A stretch of 64,000 nt of DNA, from assembly GCA_950022655.1 (NCBI GenBank), contig OX465581.1:30971300-31035299 (forward strand), in the 5' to 3' direction. Each line of letters starts with the position of its first letter. Positions within the stretch are counted from its first letter, which is position 1. The translations under genes were made by a program, and so were the position numbers. Shown piece after piece: positions 46,101 through 56,352 of the stretch. This stretch comes from Alentia gelatinosa (lineage: Eukaryota; Annelida; Polychaeta; Phyllodocida; Polynoidae). The notes under the pieces are model-generated. The model was given only the letters and a program-made list of their open reading frames with translations, did no database searches and was not told the DNA's origin.

Positions 46101-49100
46101 CTAAAAGGACAGACTTTTACATTTTTCCGTGATGGAAAGTCAAGGCTTAGCCATTGTTGCATGTTAAAAAGTAAGTCATTTTTCGAGGTTAAAAAGTCAA
46201 GACATATTTTACATATGATTGAATAAAATCTGAAGGCTGTCCACTTACGCAGGGTTTACTGTATCCATAATGTGATTGAATAAAATCTAATGAAACCATG
46301 TTTTGCCTCTATGGAAACAGACACATGGTTGCTATGGCAACAAGGTTCAGCAAATATGTGTGAAAATGATAACAAACATTTGAACTCTTCAAGACAGTCA
46401 TTTCGAGGGGTCACATGCCTATATCCGTAGCAAAAAAATATTTTCATGGGGAAAAATCAAGTCAAGTGATTCTAAGATGGCGGTGAAGGTGCCAGTCAAG
46501 GAGCTGCCCTCCACCTCCAAGCAAGGGGATGTTACCCTGAAACAAAAGCAATGTCCACAGTGGAGTTTTGACAGACGCTCAGTAGGACGCTACCCGCCGC
46601 CATTTGCTAGGCAGCGGTTTGACTCACACATCAGGCCATCTGAAATTTCTAATGCCGTCTCACGCATTTCTTCCCTGCGTCCTGAGCGGCAAAATCTAGC
46701 TGAAGGGGGCGATGGCAGCGCGATCAGTGAAATAAATAGTCAAGAACCAGCTTAATATTATCACAAATCACCCTGTTACCCTAGGGCACTTCAAAAGTGT
46801 CCTTAGGCTCGCAAGAACCTTAATTCTCCTTCATACTTCTACCAAGGTAAGTATTCGGATAATTATCAATCAAAAATCGGTGGGGATCGGGTACCAATGA
46901 TGTGGAGAACGTTGATCATGGGCCGATCAAATGATCGGCCCATGATCGGCCCTCAATCCGCTATAATGGAGGTAGGCTGCCTTCAGTCCCTGTATTCCTC
47001 CACCTACATACCCAAGTCCTCCTCGCCGTGATACAGGTTTGATTCCTGGGCCAGTCAGGGGATGGTTGCCTACTGTTGTGTACAGTACTTTATTCTAATA
47101 TTATTGAATGTTCATAATCACAGACTCGAGCAAGTCTACCCATTAGGCAACCCATATAGGTGGTTCTGGAATGATAAAGCTGATAAAATATCTAAACTAG
47201 AGGATTGTTGTTCTGGATGTTCATTTGGATGACTGTTTAATTAGCGGTAGCAACATCGTAGCTTCCTGCTTATCATTAAGTTTCTGATTCTTGAAAAAAT
47301 AAGACATGTAACCTCGAGCAGTGGTATATGGAATATTTAAAAATAACGAGAATGATTCGATAAAAGGTTAAGTTATATGGGATAAGGTATAAATAAGATT
47401 GAAATAGAATTATATCGTGATCGGTATTCAAAATGGTCCAGGCCTAACTATAATTAAACCATGATATATAACTGTATAAACGTAACGGTATGCCTACAGT
47501 TGTTGTCTGTATACAGCTTAGGAGTCGCTCAGATATTGACTTACTATAATGGCAATAACGCATAAAGCAGTGCGATTGCCTATATCGATCTAAATCAACT
47601 TGTTTTATACTTTCAGCCTTATGAAGCAGGGGGTTAGTTCTGACGATCTGTTATTTCTGTCACACTATCAGCCAGTAGCACCGTTGATCCAAGAGGGGCC
47701 GATGTAAGTTATTTTTGTTTGTATAATATCAAATACCTTATGAAATTCACATGTGGTAAGGTTTAAATCGCAGTCATTTCAGAATACCTTGACTACCTTG
47801 CATATATCATAGACCTCTAACTTTTTTCTGTACAGATAACATGAATGAGTAACAGTGTGTGTTTCTACACAGGTGTGGACTTGTCGCGATGTGCATGGCA
47901 AGCAGACACTTGGGGAAAACCATCACCATTAATAAGGCACTAGAGGCTGCACGTTCCAACAATTATACCATACAAGGAGAAATGTTTTCAGGTAAAAATA
48001 TTTTGTCGCTTGAACCACTAAATTCGCCATGTTGTACATCATTCTAAGTATCGAAGTGTCCCAGATTCCATTTTTAGGGATAATCGACCAAAATGTTTAA
48101 GAGAGTTTTTCCGGAGAAGTGGAAGCTTGCCAATGTTACCCCACTACCCAAAACTGGTTCACCTTCAAACCCAAATAACTGGAGACCTATAAGCCTACTG
48201 CCAGTTCCCGGTAAAGTAGCTGAGAAGCTATTTCATTCCTATCTAGCGAATCACCTAAACACCAACTCTATGCTCTGTGAGCAGCAATTTGGTTTCAGAA
48301 AAGAAAAAGGCACTATAAATGCTATATTCAAGTTTATAAATGATCTTTATACTGCAAGAGACAAGAAGCAAATTACGGGCTGTATATTCATTGATTTGCG
48401 CAAAGCATTTGATAGTGTTGATCATAAGCTACTTATGAAGAAAATTGAGAGCCTTGAACTGCATAGGAAACATGAGAATTGGTTATCCTCATATCTGCAT
48501 GATAGGAAACAGAGAGTCAAATTTGCTGAAAGCGTTTCTGATTGGGAGAATATTTGTTATGGTGTTCTACAAGGGTCGGTTCTTGGGCCGTTGTTGTTTA
48601 TTCATTTTATCAATGACTTGAACATGGTTCTATCTGATTCACAGTTTATCTTATATGCAGATGATCTTGTAATCTACCATAGTGACCCTAATCCCGCTGT
48701 CAGTGCACGGCTGTTACAAGGCGAACTTGATAACTTCATGACCTGGTGTAGTAGAAATGTGCTCACGGTCAATACTAACAAGACCAAAGTATGCTGGTAT
48801 ATGCCTGCCAACAAGAGAAAAGGCATAGCTAATGTTGATCTCTATGCCAATCAGTCTAAATTGGCAACTGTTTCTTCATATACCTATTTTGGGGTTCACC
48901 ACAATACTAGAACTAAACCTCTTGAACGCAGAAGAGCTGAGCTTATCTTGATGTACATGTGTAAAGAATATACACATGTACTAAAAGTTTTGGTTAGATT
49001 GAGTTTTGTAATAACGATATTAATAAACCAGAAATTGTAAAGGAACTTAAATCTGACAGGGAAATCAGCGATACCGATCCTAGCAGTAGAACTCTTCATT

Positions 49101-52100
49101 CTCAGTCCAAACTACAATTTAAGTTAGTGAGACCACATAGTGAATTTTATTAAGAAATCGCCTAAATATAGAGGGGAAAGACTATGGAATTTTCTCCCCA
49201 AAGAAATCCAGAAGCTCCCATGTCAAACTAGTTTTAAGAATGGAATTGCTGACTTACCTGACCTATATCTTTAACTATGACCATAACTGTAATCTAAATA
49301 TTAGGTTTAACGCAGCCCTAGTTGCGTCCTCATCATTGCTCTTACTCATTGCTCATCTACTTCTTTTTTTTTCACATGTATAAATGATCTTTTTTTTCAC
49401 AATTTCTGTGTATCTTAAACCGATCATGTATTTCTAATTAATTTTATCACTTACCATCAACTAATGTATTGTTCTATGTGATTTAGACTTGACCACCTTT
49501 GCATTGTAAATAGCCCGGCCCGTTAAGTATAATTGAAATGTGTTGAAAGAAACATCGTTTACTATACGTGTATATCAGTACCTATACCAGAGGAATAAAA
49601 AAGGGTGTTGTTTGTACAATTTCCCCATTGTTATCTATCGTGAATTGTTTATTTCAATATTTTCTTTTATATTTTCAAGCGTTACAAGTCGGTGAACTTT
49701 CAAGAAGCCTCTGTGGATGCGAGTACACTTTAACTCGTGGAGACATGAATTATGCAATTATTGTGAACGGATTGATGACCCAGAAAATAATTCTCGTTCC
49801 GTATCCTTTGAGATTTACCACGAACGGCAAAAAAGTACCATACATGTTCTTTCGCATGTCTTCAGACATGTTCTGATCGGAGACTGAAAAATTGTGTGCT
49901 TCCTCGAGAAGAATAATTTGTGCATCCAGAACATGAAGATGGTATTTTGAAAGGCCTTTTTCCACAGGCTGGTGTCGCACGTTATCTGCGTGGTTACGCC
50001 ACGGCTGAAGCCAAACATTCATCTAGCAACGTATACTTTAGAATTGGATTACTGAATGTGTGAAAGTAATACATTTATAATACCCATGTACATCATTACC
50101 ATAGAAATAGAAGTGATTGCACTGTATTCTATGGTATTCCAGCTCCGATTTGATGTGTCATTCATACATTTCAACTCAATAATGCTTTAGATATAGCTTA
50201 GATAACACAGATACACCCAAATTGAATACACAATAATACATTGATAGGCCTAGCTATAATATGCTTATCTTTCTTCAAGTTAAAACCAAAACAATTATAC
50301 ATATTTTGTTGATGTGCAATCAGCTTCAAGCGACTGCTGGTATATGACTAGATTCAACTCGCCGCGGTTCGCGGCGTGTTGCGGAGTGTTCTAATCCCCT
50401 ACTAAGCGTACTTCCCATTGGTTGGTGGTTGTCACCTGACTTTTTTGTCATCCCTCATTGGAGCTTTCTGACCAGGTTGTGTTGGGTCAGATTGTCGGCC
50501 AATGTGTAGCTGTCTTGCAAACCGTTTTGGCTTAGCTCTGTGGGTGTGGGGACCAGTGGGAGCATGTTTGGTGCTGCCATCTGCTGTACCCTGTTGGAAT
50601 CTCGGTCCAGTGGGTGGCGTCCTCTATCTATCGGGATTGTAATGGGGTTTTCAGTGGGTGAGATAGCTCTGTGTGGTTATCTGATATACCGGCAGTTTCG
50701 AGAATGTCTTCTCTCGTCAGGCTGGGGTTGGCTGATTGGAAAGAGGTTTGTTTCCATACTTTGTGATGGCCGTCTCTCTGTTTAGTTGGGATTGGTGTTC
50801 TAGTCATAACTATGGGTCACTTTGCAGATGGGGGTTGAGTGTGTACGTGTAATGGTTTGATTAAAAAGTTTTTTCACTCCGTTTCTTGCTTGGCTTTCCC
50901 GTGTGTGGGTTTGCGTTGAAGCGAGAATCCTGCATGTTGTGCAGTTTAGTGTGTAAAAAATTTTTTACACACTAAACTGCACTGTGTTTGTTGTGCAGTT
51001 TAGTGTGTAAACGGGAAAGCCAAGCAAGAAACGGAGTGAAAAAACTTTTTAATCAAACCAAAACAATTATACACTATAAAGTTTTGATAGTCTAGACTCG
51101 TTGATACAATACCTTTAATTGGTCTAGCAGTCCAATCTGTCCAAAACCAACACCACTGCAATCACACCCACCGTTCACACTCTAGCTGTGAATGCTGTAT
51201 ATCTCTATATGAATACCACTGGACTCGGCCGTGTTTGTCCGAGCGGCCGCGTAACAAGACAATGGGCCGTTAGGCGGCGCTGAACGGCAACACCTGTATC
51301 CCGATTACACCTTCAACCTTTCACTACTCCCAATTCCTGAATCCTGATGATAGTAACTGGAAAGAAGGAAACAGAAATCGCTTTCTTTAAAGTTCATATA
51401 AATCTATTGGAGGCTACTGAAAAATATCAGAAATAAGAACAATTTTCTAAAACTCCTTAACACACAATCAGGTACGATGCAGACAGAAACAACGAACCTG
51501 GCTTAAAGCGCGGTCACAAGGCACACTGGGCTGTTTTGTCTGGTCAGTACATGTATATCCCATGTAATTAACTTCATTGACTAGATACTGTGTCTCTCAT
51601 ATCATGTATCAAAATGATATAATACAGGCAAACAAAAGAGTTAACGTTTATCTGAATTTCATCATCCTTGTATCTTTATTTGTTTAAATATTGGGTCACC
51701 TTGTTAGGTAATGTTTCATAGACGTTCGATATTATGAGATATATTTATAACAACTTTTTGTTTTCTCATTTAATTGTATAACTGATTTTTATATTATTTT
51801 CGTTGCAGGTATTTTGAGAGTATTTGATCGCGCTGACAGGAATAAACTGATAGGTGATCAATACGAGCAAGATCACATGATTCCGAATCTCTATTATCCT
51901 AAAAATATAAACAAGGATTCATCACACTTGGAGGTTTTAGAATTAGAAGCACACCAGCAAGATCTAGGAACAATCCCAAATTCACTGTATGACTATGTAT
52001 TTGCCAAGCAAGGAAAGAGTGCTCATACAAAACTTTGGTCATTGAAAGAACTTCTCGAAAGCAACAGAAACCTTATCGAAGTTGGGGATCAGATTTGGAA

Positions 52101-52185
52101 TGACCGTAAACATTTTGTTATACCGGGTGAAGGCATTGAAAAAACGTTGTGTGATATAATCTTAACCTTGCATCCGGGTCGGTGA
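43167..52185 (+). CDS. ACTMAP: Actin maturation protease, 6 coding exons
   Basis: ACTMAP removes the acetylated N-terminal residue of actin. Exons: 43167-43348, 47617-47703, 47873-47991, 49680-49800, 51472-51542, 51809-52185. Junctions are GT-AG with matching phases and the total is 318 residues (human about 351). The N-terminus has a five-proline run (17-21) suited to profilin binding. The peptidase-C39-like core shows the nucleophile context EGPMCGLVAMCMA (Cys91), followed by GEMFS, and the general-base context RGHKAHWAV (His188). The C-terminal block AKQGKSAHTKLWSLKELLESN matches the family. The first intron (4.3 kb) and the third and fourth introns are filled with repeats, including a LINE fragment at 48.1-49.3 kb. 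I chose the ATG at 43167 because the Pro-rich leader follows; upstream non-coding exons cannot be excluded. Confidence 0.93.
43805..43972. repeat. Two-copy direct repeat in ACTMAP intron 1
   Basis: CAGCC-(T/A)-GGAAGTAGGTGGC starts both copies, at 43805 and 43890, and both end near a TAAGCCTAT/TAAACCTAT block. Period about 87 bp. Confidence 0.6.
44113..44690. repeat. Tandem ~335 bp repeat in ACTMAP intron 1
   Basis: GATGTCAACAAATCGTCGAAACA at 44115 and 44450 begins two copies sharing a TTGTATTCACCAGCAA-AGATGGCGGAT block and a GGAAGTC-CCAG block. The second copy is shorter. Confidence 0.75.
44938..45333 (-). repeat. GCCTTGAGCC repeat element, copy 2 (inverted)
   Basis: Reverse-complement relation to 42205-42545 through the ACATCTAGA / TCTAGATGT middle and CCTAACCC runs. 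It carries an extra hairpin at 45036-45091 (AGTCCGAGAG...CTCTCGGACT) and again has GCCTTGAGCC units on the left and complementary units on the right. Confidence 0.65.
45554..46051. mobile_element. 498 bp TIR element (MITE) in tandem array
   Basis: The first 21 bases (ACCCACCAACCCCGATAAGG plus T) are the perfect complement of the last 21. The interior is a mosaic of CCCGATA, CCAATCGGGA and GATAGAATTC motifs in both orientations, so the entire element can fold. No coding capacity. It splits one unit of the 66 bp tandem array, which indicates an insertion after the array arose. Confidence 0.85.
46477..46755 (+). CDS. Unrecognised 92-codon ORF in ACTMAP intron 1
   Basis: Starts in a good translation context (AAGATGGCGG) and encodes a basic, Pro- and Arg-rich 92-residue protein (contains RYPPPFARQRFDSHIRPSEI). 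Composition looks protein-like rather than random, with no low-complexity bias. It ends 16 bases before a DIRS-like terminal repeat (46771-46866). It may be a retroelement gag remnant, a nested single-exon gene, or an alternative exon. I do not recognise it. Confidence 0.3.
   Translation: MAVKVPVKELPSTSKQGDVTLKQKQCPQWSFDRRSVGRYPPPFARQRFDSHIRPSEISNAVSRISSLRPERQNLAEGGDGSAISEINSQEPA
46771..46866 (+). repeat. Solo right terminal repeat of a DIRS-like element
   Basis: Matches the right end of the DIRS-like element (58227-58324) from CCCTGTT through CCTAGGGCAC, GGCTCGCAAGAACCTTAATT and CATACTTCTACCA to GGATAATTA, in the same orientation, with several substitutions. The rest of that element is not visible here. 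Confidence 0.75.
46917..46944. repeat. Palindrome
   Basis: CATGGGCCGATCA and its complement separated by two adenines; a second GATCGGCCC half follows immediately. Confidence 0.8.
48060..49275 (+). pseudogene. LINE ORF2 fragment in ACTMAP intron 3
   Basis: An intact 315-codon frame (48093-49040) encodes the RT domain of a Jockey/CR1-like non-LTR retrotransposon: NWRPISLLPVPGKV, IFIDLRKAFDSVDH, VLQGSVLGPLLFIHFINDL and the catalytic LYADDLVIY. Beyond a frame change, 49150-49275 continues with the usual C-terminal block YRGERLWNFLPKEIQKLP. The 5' half (endonuclease) is absent, as expected for 5'-truncated LINE insertions. Same orientation as ACTMAP, which does not use it. Confidence 0.85.
50302..51054. 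mobile_element. Insertion flanked by 19 bp direct repeats, with terminal palindrome
   Basis: AAACCAAAACAATTATACA occurs at 50283-50301 and again at 51055-51073, bracketing 753 bp. At its right side a perfect 49 bp inverted repeat (50854-50902 and 51011-51059) encloses a perfect 44 bp palindrome (50939-50982) centred on AAAAAATTTTTT. The direct repeats look like a target-site duplication, but the right arm overlaps one of them. It lies in ACTMAP intron 4. No coding domain recognised. Confidence 0.5.
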
Positions 52186-52646
52186 AATAAATTTTGATAA
52201 AAATCATCGATTTTTTCCATATTATAAAACGCTTTGCTCCTGCCCAGACACGAGCAGGCAAAGTATGTAAAAAAAAAACCAAAAAAAAAACCTATTATCT
52301 TCTTTAAAAACACATGGAAAAACATCAACTTTGAACTCAAACCTGATTACCAACCCTAAGTTCTTCCACTAGGATAACTTCAATTAAGGTCAGATAATGT
52401 GGAATTCTACCTTTGCTAAGAGGTACCAGTATAATGGAATTATTGTCCTATAAGAACCCATACTTGTCTGCTCTAGTGTAAATAAAACTGCAGTTACTAT
52501 AATATTGGGTCTACTCCTTTTTTGCATTAATATATAACCATAGTGTTAATGGTTTTAAAACTGTTTATGAATGGAGTGGGGGTATTTCCGCCACAAATTA
52601 CTTCATGCGTGTTCCTTATAGGCTGCTGACATTCTTTTAATACTGG
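52186..52646. other. ACTMAP 3' flank
   Basis: Poly-A-rich stretch at 52270-52290. Candidate polyadenylation signals AATAAA follow the stop at once (52187) and occur at about 52482. No other feature seen. Confidence 0.45.
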
Positions 52647-52718
52647 TTCTTACTCGCTCTAGGGACTACTTTCTTCGTAGTCCCAGGCGAACTGGGAGAT
52701 TGCAACGCGTAGTAATCA
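52647..52718 (+). repeat. DIRS left terminal repeat
   Basis: Its inner 28 bases (52691-52718) are the complement of 58202-58229 at the right end; the outer 44 bases are only partly similar to the right terminus, which is why the internal region must hold copies of both. Confidence 0.85.
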
Positions 52719-53026
52719 GTCCCACGCGCATACCCGGAGTGAACGGACGTGTACAGAGCGGTGCCAGGTAAATATCGTTTTTTCCCACTATTAACGATTT
52801 TTTCAAATGAATTCATGTTGGCTTTTCATTTATCATCACTATTGCCTCGCGGGGCCTTGTTTTAGTGATTGATTATTCTTTTAAAACAAGTTTTTTCATA
52901 ATTTTACAGAGCCAACTTTAACTCCGGGCCTTGGCCGTTACGGAGGAGTGCACTCCACACAAACTACACCAGATTGGTACGTGGACCCGTAATTAGTAGG
53001 AACTACGGTTCTGAAAACTACACATT

Positions 53027-54445
53027 ATGACAACTGCTAAGACTCTAGAAGAGCAGTCTAAACTTTATGAACGGATTCTGCCTATAGAAGACACGCAAAT
53101 CCAATGTGCACAACAAACAAAAACGGATAACTCCAAAACGGATAATTCCAAGATGGCCGCCGACCATAACAAACAAATCTCGGACTCAGACTCACCACCT
53201 GACGAGGAGGAGTTAGAGTTCCTGAGGAGACGGAGACTACGGAAAAGGAAAGCACCTTCCTCTACCATAACGTCTGGCAGTTCTTACCCTACAAAAGAAA
53301 AGATTCCGGATTTACAATCTTTTGCTTACCAAGACTCGCATCAGATTCAAGATGGTGGACAAGGGGACGCGTCCTCCCACACGGTGTGGAATTTCCCCTT
53401 AGCCACAGAGCCGGATTACACGATTAATCCACACTGTGAAGATTTGGATATCTTTCTCGCTTCTGACAAAGGATCTGTGGGAATACCGGCACAAACTACG
53501 GACTTTATTTCTCCGGAAAAAGCTGAAAAGGAAAAACCCTTGTTCTCCGATGCAAAGCCAGGGTTGATTACCTCGGCCGCCATTACGGCCATAGCTGAGG
53601 ACAACAAAAAGCCAGCCTCAGACGCCATTAACCCGACCCTGGCCAAAATGTTTGACTCCTTTTTGAATACCACTTCCAACATGAGAGCCGGAAAAGACCT
53701 CATCGATAAACATTCCCCACCGGAAAATGTCAATAACATGACTGTTCCGGTTATGGAGGAGACACTCAAAACAAGTAAGGATGTGGATACTAGTATCAAG
53801 AAAGGTGACCAGCAGCTTGTGTTCGCAACACAAGCCATGATGGCCGCAATGACATGCTTAACACCTTTTATCGAGTTAGCTTTCGCACGTGGTGAGGATG
53901 ACCCCGACTTAAACAAAGCATCGGCGTCAACGGTCGATGCCGTGAGATTGCTCTTCTATGCTAATACGGCCATTGTCCGGCGTAGAAGAGAAGCTTTCCG
54001 AGGAAAACTCGCAAAGGATACGGCGGATACAGTGATAAACTCAAAAATAGACACTAAATCGCTATTTGGAGAAACGGTCCGCGACTCAGTAAAGGAGGCA
54101 GACAAAGACGGAAAAATGATGAAACGGATTTTTTCCAAACCGGAAAAAACCGACACACAAAAGAAAAGTCAACAAAACAAATCTCCGAGGAAGTACAATA
54201 ACGTGGGGTTTCACAGACAGCAGCAGTACAACAACCCAAGGTTCCAGAATCCAAACAACAGAGGGAACTTCCAGAACAACCGTCCATGGTACCCCAACGG
54301 ACCACCACAATACGGAAACGGGTACCGCCAAAACCGGCCCAACCAACAACAACAACAACAAAAACAACAACAACAGAAAAAGAAAAAGAGGTTTGTGAAA
54401 CCCTTTCTAACTGGGGAGTTAGAAATACGCCAAATGAGTTCATAG
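53027..54445 (+). CDS. DIRS gag-like ORF (472 aa)
   Basis: Open frame from the first ATG about 380 bp inside the element. The N-terminal region is acidic then strongly basic (EEELEFLRRRRLRKRK, a possible nuclear signal), the middle is alpha-helical and hydrophobic (about 260-340), and the C-terminus is rich in Gln, Asn, Pro and Lys (from about residue 385). No zinc knuckle is visible, common for DIRS gag. It overlaps the polymerase frame by about 160 bases, the latter being in the -1 frame. Role in RNA packaging is inferred from position. Confidence 0.8.
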   Translation: MTTAKTLEEQSKLYERILPIEDTQIQCAQQTKTDNSKTDNSKMAADHNKQISDSDSPPDEEELEFLRRRRLRKRKAPSSTITSGSSYPTKEKIPDLQSFAYQDSHQIQDGGQGDASSHTVWNFPLATEPDYTINPHCEDLDIFLASDKGSVGIPAQTTDFISPEKAEKEKPLFSDAKPGLITSAAITAIAEDNKKPASDAINPTLAKMFDSFLNTTSNMRAGKDLIDKHSPPENVNNMTVPVMEETLKTSKDVDTSIKKGDQQLVFATQAMMAAMTCLTPFIELAFARGEDDPDLNKASASTVDAVRLLFYANTAIVRRRREAFRGKLAKDTADTVINSKIDTKSLFGETVRDSVKEADKDGKMMKRIFSKPEKTDTQKKSQQNKSPRKYNNVGFHRQQQYNNPRFQNPNNRGNFQNNRPWYPNGPPQYGNGYRQNRPNQQQQQQKQQQQKKKKRFVKPFLTGELEIRQMSS

Positions 54446-56352
54446 CTGGTCAGACGCGATCTTTCGCAAAAGTGTGGAAATCGCATACAAATGACAATTG
54501 GATTTTTAATTCAATTAAGGGTGTAAAAATTCCATTCTTATCTACCCCGGAACAACAAAAGGTTCCAAAACCGTATCGTTTCTCATGTGATGAAAAATTA
54601 AAAGTTGATTTAGAAGTTGAAAAAATGCTAAACAAAAAGGTTATTGAAAAGGCAGAATTTTCAAACGATCAATGGATCTCAAACATATTCACTCGGCCAA
54701 AACCGAACGATAACATCAGAATAATACTTGATCTTACAGAATTGAACAAGTACATTCAATACCAACATTTTAAGATGGCATCTCTAAATACAGCAGTAGA
54801 AATGTTACAAGAAGACCATTACATGGCTTCTATAGATCTAAAAGATGCCTATTACTCAATTTCGATCGCAAAAGTTCACAGAAAATATTTGAGATTCTAT
54901 TGGAACAACCAACTTTACCAATTCACGGTTTTACCAAACGGGCTAGCGTGCGCCCCTCGAATTTTCACAAAACTATTAACACCTGTGTTTGCAAATTTGA
55001 GAAAAGAAGGTATACAATGTTTCGGCTACATAGACGACTCATTCGTAATGGCAGAATCATTTGATAAATGTTTGAAAGCGGTAAAAACTCTGGCGATAAC
55101 CTTGGATAGCTTAGGCTTTGTGATCCACCCGCAAAAATCAGTGGTGATTCCATCCAAACACCTGTATTTTCTTGGTTTCAATTTCAATTCCTCAGACATG
55201 AACTTGACACTAAATGAAGAAAAAAGATCAAAATTGCAAAAGACATCTTGCGATTTATTAGAAAACAATTCTCCAATAATCAGAGAAGTAGCGGGATTAA
55301 TTGGGTTGATGATTGCGTACTCTCCTGGGGTAGACTACGGTCTAGCCCATGTAAAGAGACTAGAAAAAGACAAAAATGACGCTCTTGCTTTTAACAAAGG
55401 GAACTTCGATGCGAAAATGAAAATATCACACAAAGGCAAACTTGATATCCAATGGTGGTTAACCCACATACACACTTTCGATAGAAAAATCCGCTCAGAC
55501 GAAAGCGATTTTTCTATATCGACTGATGCCAGCCTAGAAGGTTGGGGGGCACACCATAACGGTGTCTCTATCGGTGGAAGATGGTATGAAAAAGACATAA
55601 AGCATATTAATGTCTTGGAATTGGAAGCGATTTTCCTAGGTTTAAAAAGTTTTTTCAAAGAAGGAAACAAAACCATACATGTCCAAACAGACAACACAAC
55701 AGCACTGTGCTATGTGTCAAAAATGGGTGGAGTTCGATCGCCCCAGTGTGACGAAATCGCAGAAAAAATCTGGACATGGACTGAATCTTTGGGAAATTGG
55801 ATAACAATATCCTACCTGCCAGGAAAGTATAACTGCCTGGCTGATGAAGCATCAAGAGTATTCAAAGACAACTTAGAATGGGTTTTATCAGACAATATTT
55901 TCCAGAAAATCGTACAACAATTTGGAAAACCGGATATTGATCTTTTTGCTTCATTTAGAAACAAAAAATGTGATACGTATGCTTCTTGGAAGCCAGATCC
56001 ACAATGTTCATTTGTAGACGCATTTTCATTTACTTGGAAAGGCTTAAATGCATATGCTTTCCCACCTTCCAGCCTTGTCCTACGTGTCCTCCGAAAAGCC
56101 AGAAGAGAAAGACCAGAAAAGCTCATCCTAGTAACCCCCAACTGGCCATCGGCGGTTTGGTACGCGCCACTGCTCAACCAGACGATTTACCGAAAGGCGA
56201 TCGGGAAAAAGAAAAAGAACCTCTCTCCCGAAATCACAGGTAGACAATTTCCCGCAAGGAATAGGCCTACTTATTTCGCAACTTTAGAACAAAAACTTAT
56301 ACAGGAAGAGGGTTGTGACAGGGGAACTGCCAAATTCCTTATGGAATCTTAG
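54286..56352 (+). CDS. DIRS reverse transcriptase-RNase H (688 aa to TAG)
   Basis: Numbering from the ATG at 54286. RT palm with LDLTELNKYIQ, ASIDLKDAYYSI and the catalytic YIDD (248-251); RNase H with the Asp414-Glu447-Asp469-Asp520 quartet (STDAS, LELEA, QTDNT, LADEAS). The remaining C-terminal part includes PDIDLFASFRNKKC and LVTPNWPSAVWY, blocks typical of YR retroelement polymerases that precede the recombinase. The frame ends in a TAG at 56350-56352 and then continues open into the recombinase in the same frame. The true start could be further upstream or set by a -1 shift from gag. Confidence 0.9.
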   Translation: MVPQRTTTIRKRVPPKPAQPTTTTTKTTTTEKEKEVCETLSNWGVRNTPNEFIAGQTRSFAKVWKSHTNDNWIFNSIKGVKIPFLSTPEQQKVPKPYRFSCDEKLKVDLEVEKMLNKKVIEKAEFSNDQWISNIFTRPKPNDNIRIILDLTELNKYIQYQHFKMASLNTAVEMLQEDHYMASIDLKDAYYSISIAKVHRKYLRFYWNNQLYQFTVLPNGLACAPRIFTKLLTPVFANLRKEGIQCFGYIDDSFVMAESFDKCLKAVKTLAITLDSLGFVIHPQKSVVIPSKHLYFLGFNFNSSDMNLTLNEEKRSKLQKTSCDLLENNSPIIREVAGLIGLMIAYSPGVDYGLAHVKRLEKDKNDALAFNKGNFDAKMKISHKGKLDIQWWLTHIHTFDRKIRSDESDFSISTDASLEGWGAHHNGVSIGGRWYEKDIKHINVLELEAIFLGLKSFFKEGNKTIHVQTDNTTALCYVSKMGGVRSPQCDEIAEKIWTWTESLGNWITISYLPGKYNCLADEASRVFKDNLEWVLSDNIFQKIVQQFGKPDIDLFASFRNKKCDTYASWKPDPQCSFVDAFSFTWKGLNAYAFPPSSLVLRVLRKARRERPEKLILVTPNWPSAVWYAPLLNQTIYRKAIGKKKKNLSPEITGRQFPARNRPTYFATLEQKLIQEEGCDRGTAKFLMES

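Larger units (their letters stand above)
44690..46210. repeat. Tandem ~66 bp repeat array, interrupted
   Basis: Units with AAAAAGTCAGACT, ACATTTTTCCA, GTGAAAAGTCAAGG and CTTAGCCATCATTGCA recur at 44690-44830, 45340-45553 and 46052-46210. The array is broken by the GCCTTGAGCC element (44938-45333) and the TIR element (45554-46051). Confidence 0.75.

Noticed and set aside
46960..47130. GGTTTGATTCCTGG as B box of a second SINE or tRNA
   Set aside because: No A box at the right distance and no tRNA fold.
54054..54486. Several minus-strand ORFs rich in Val/Leu/Cys within the DIRS element
   Set aside because: Antisense shadows of the Gln/Lys-rich overlap between gag and polymerase.
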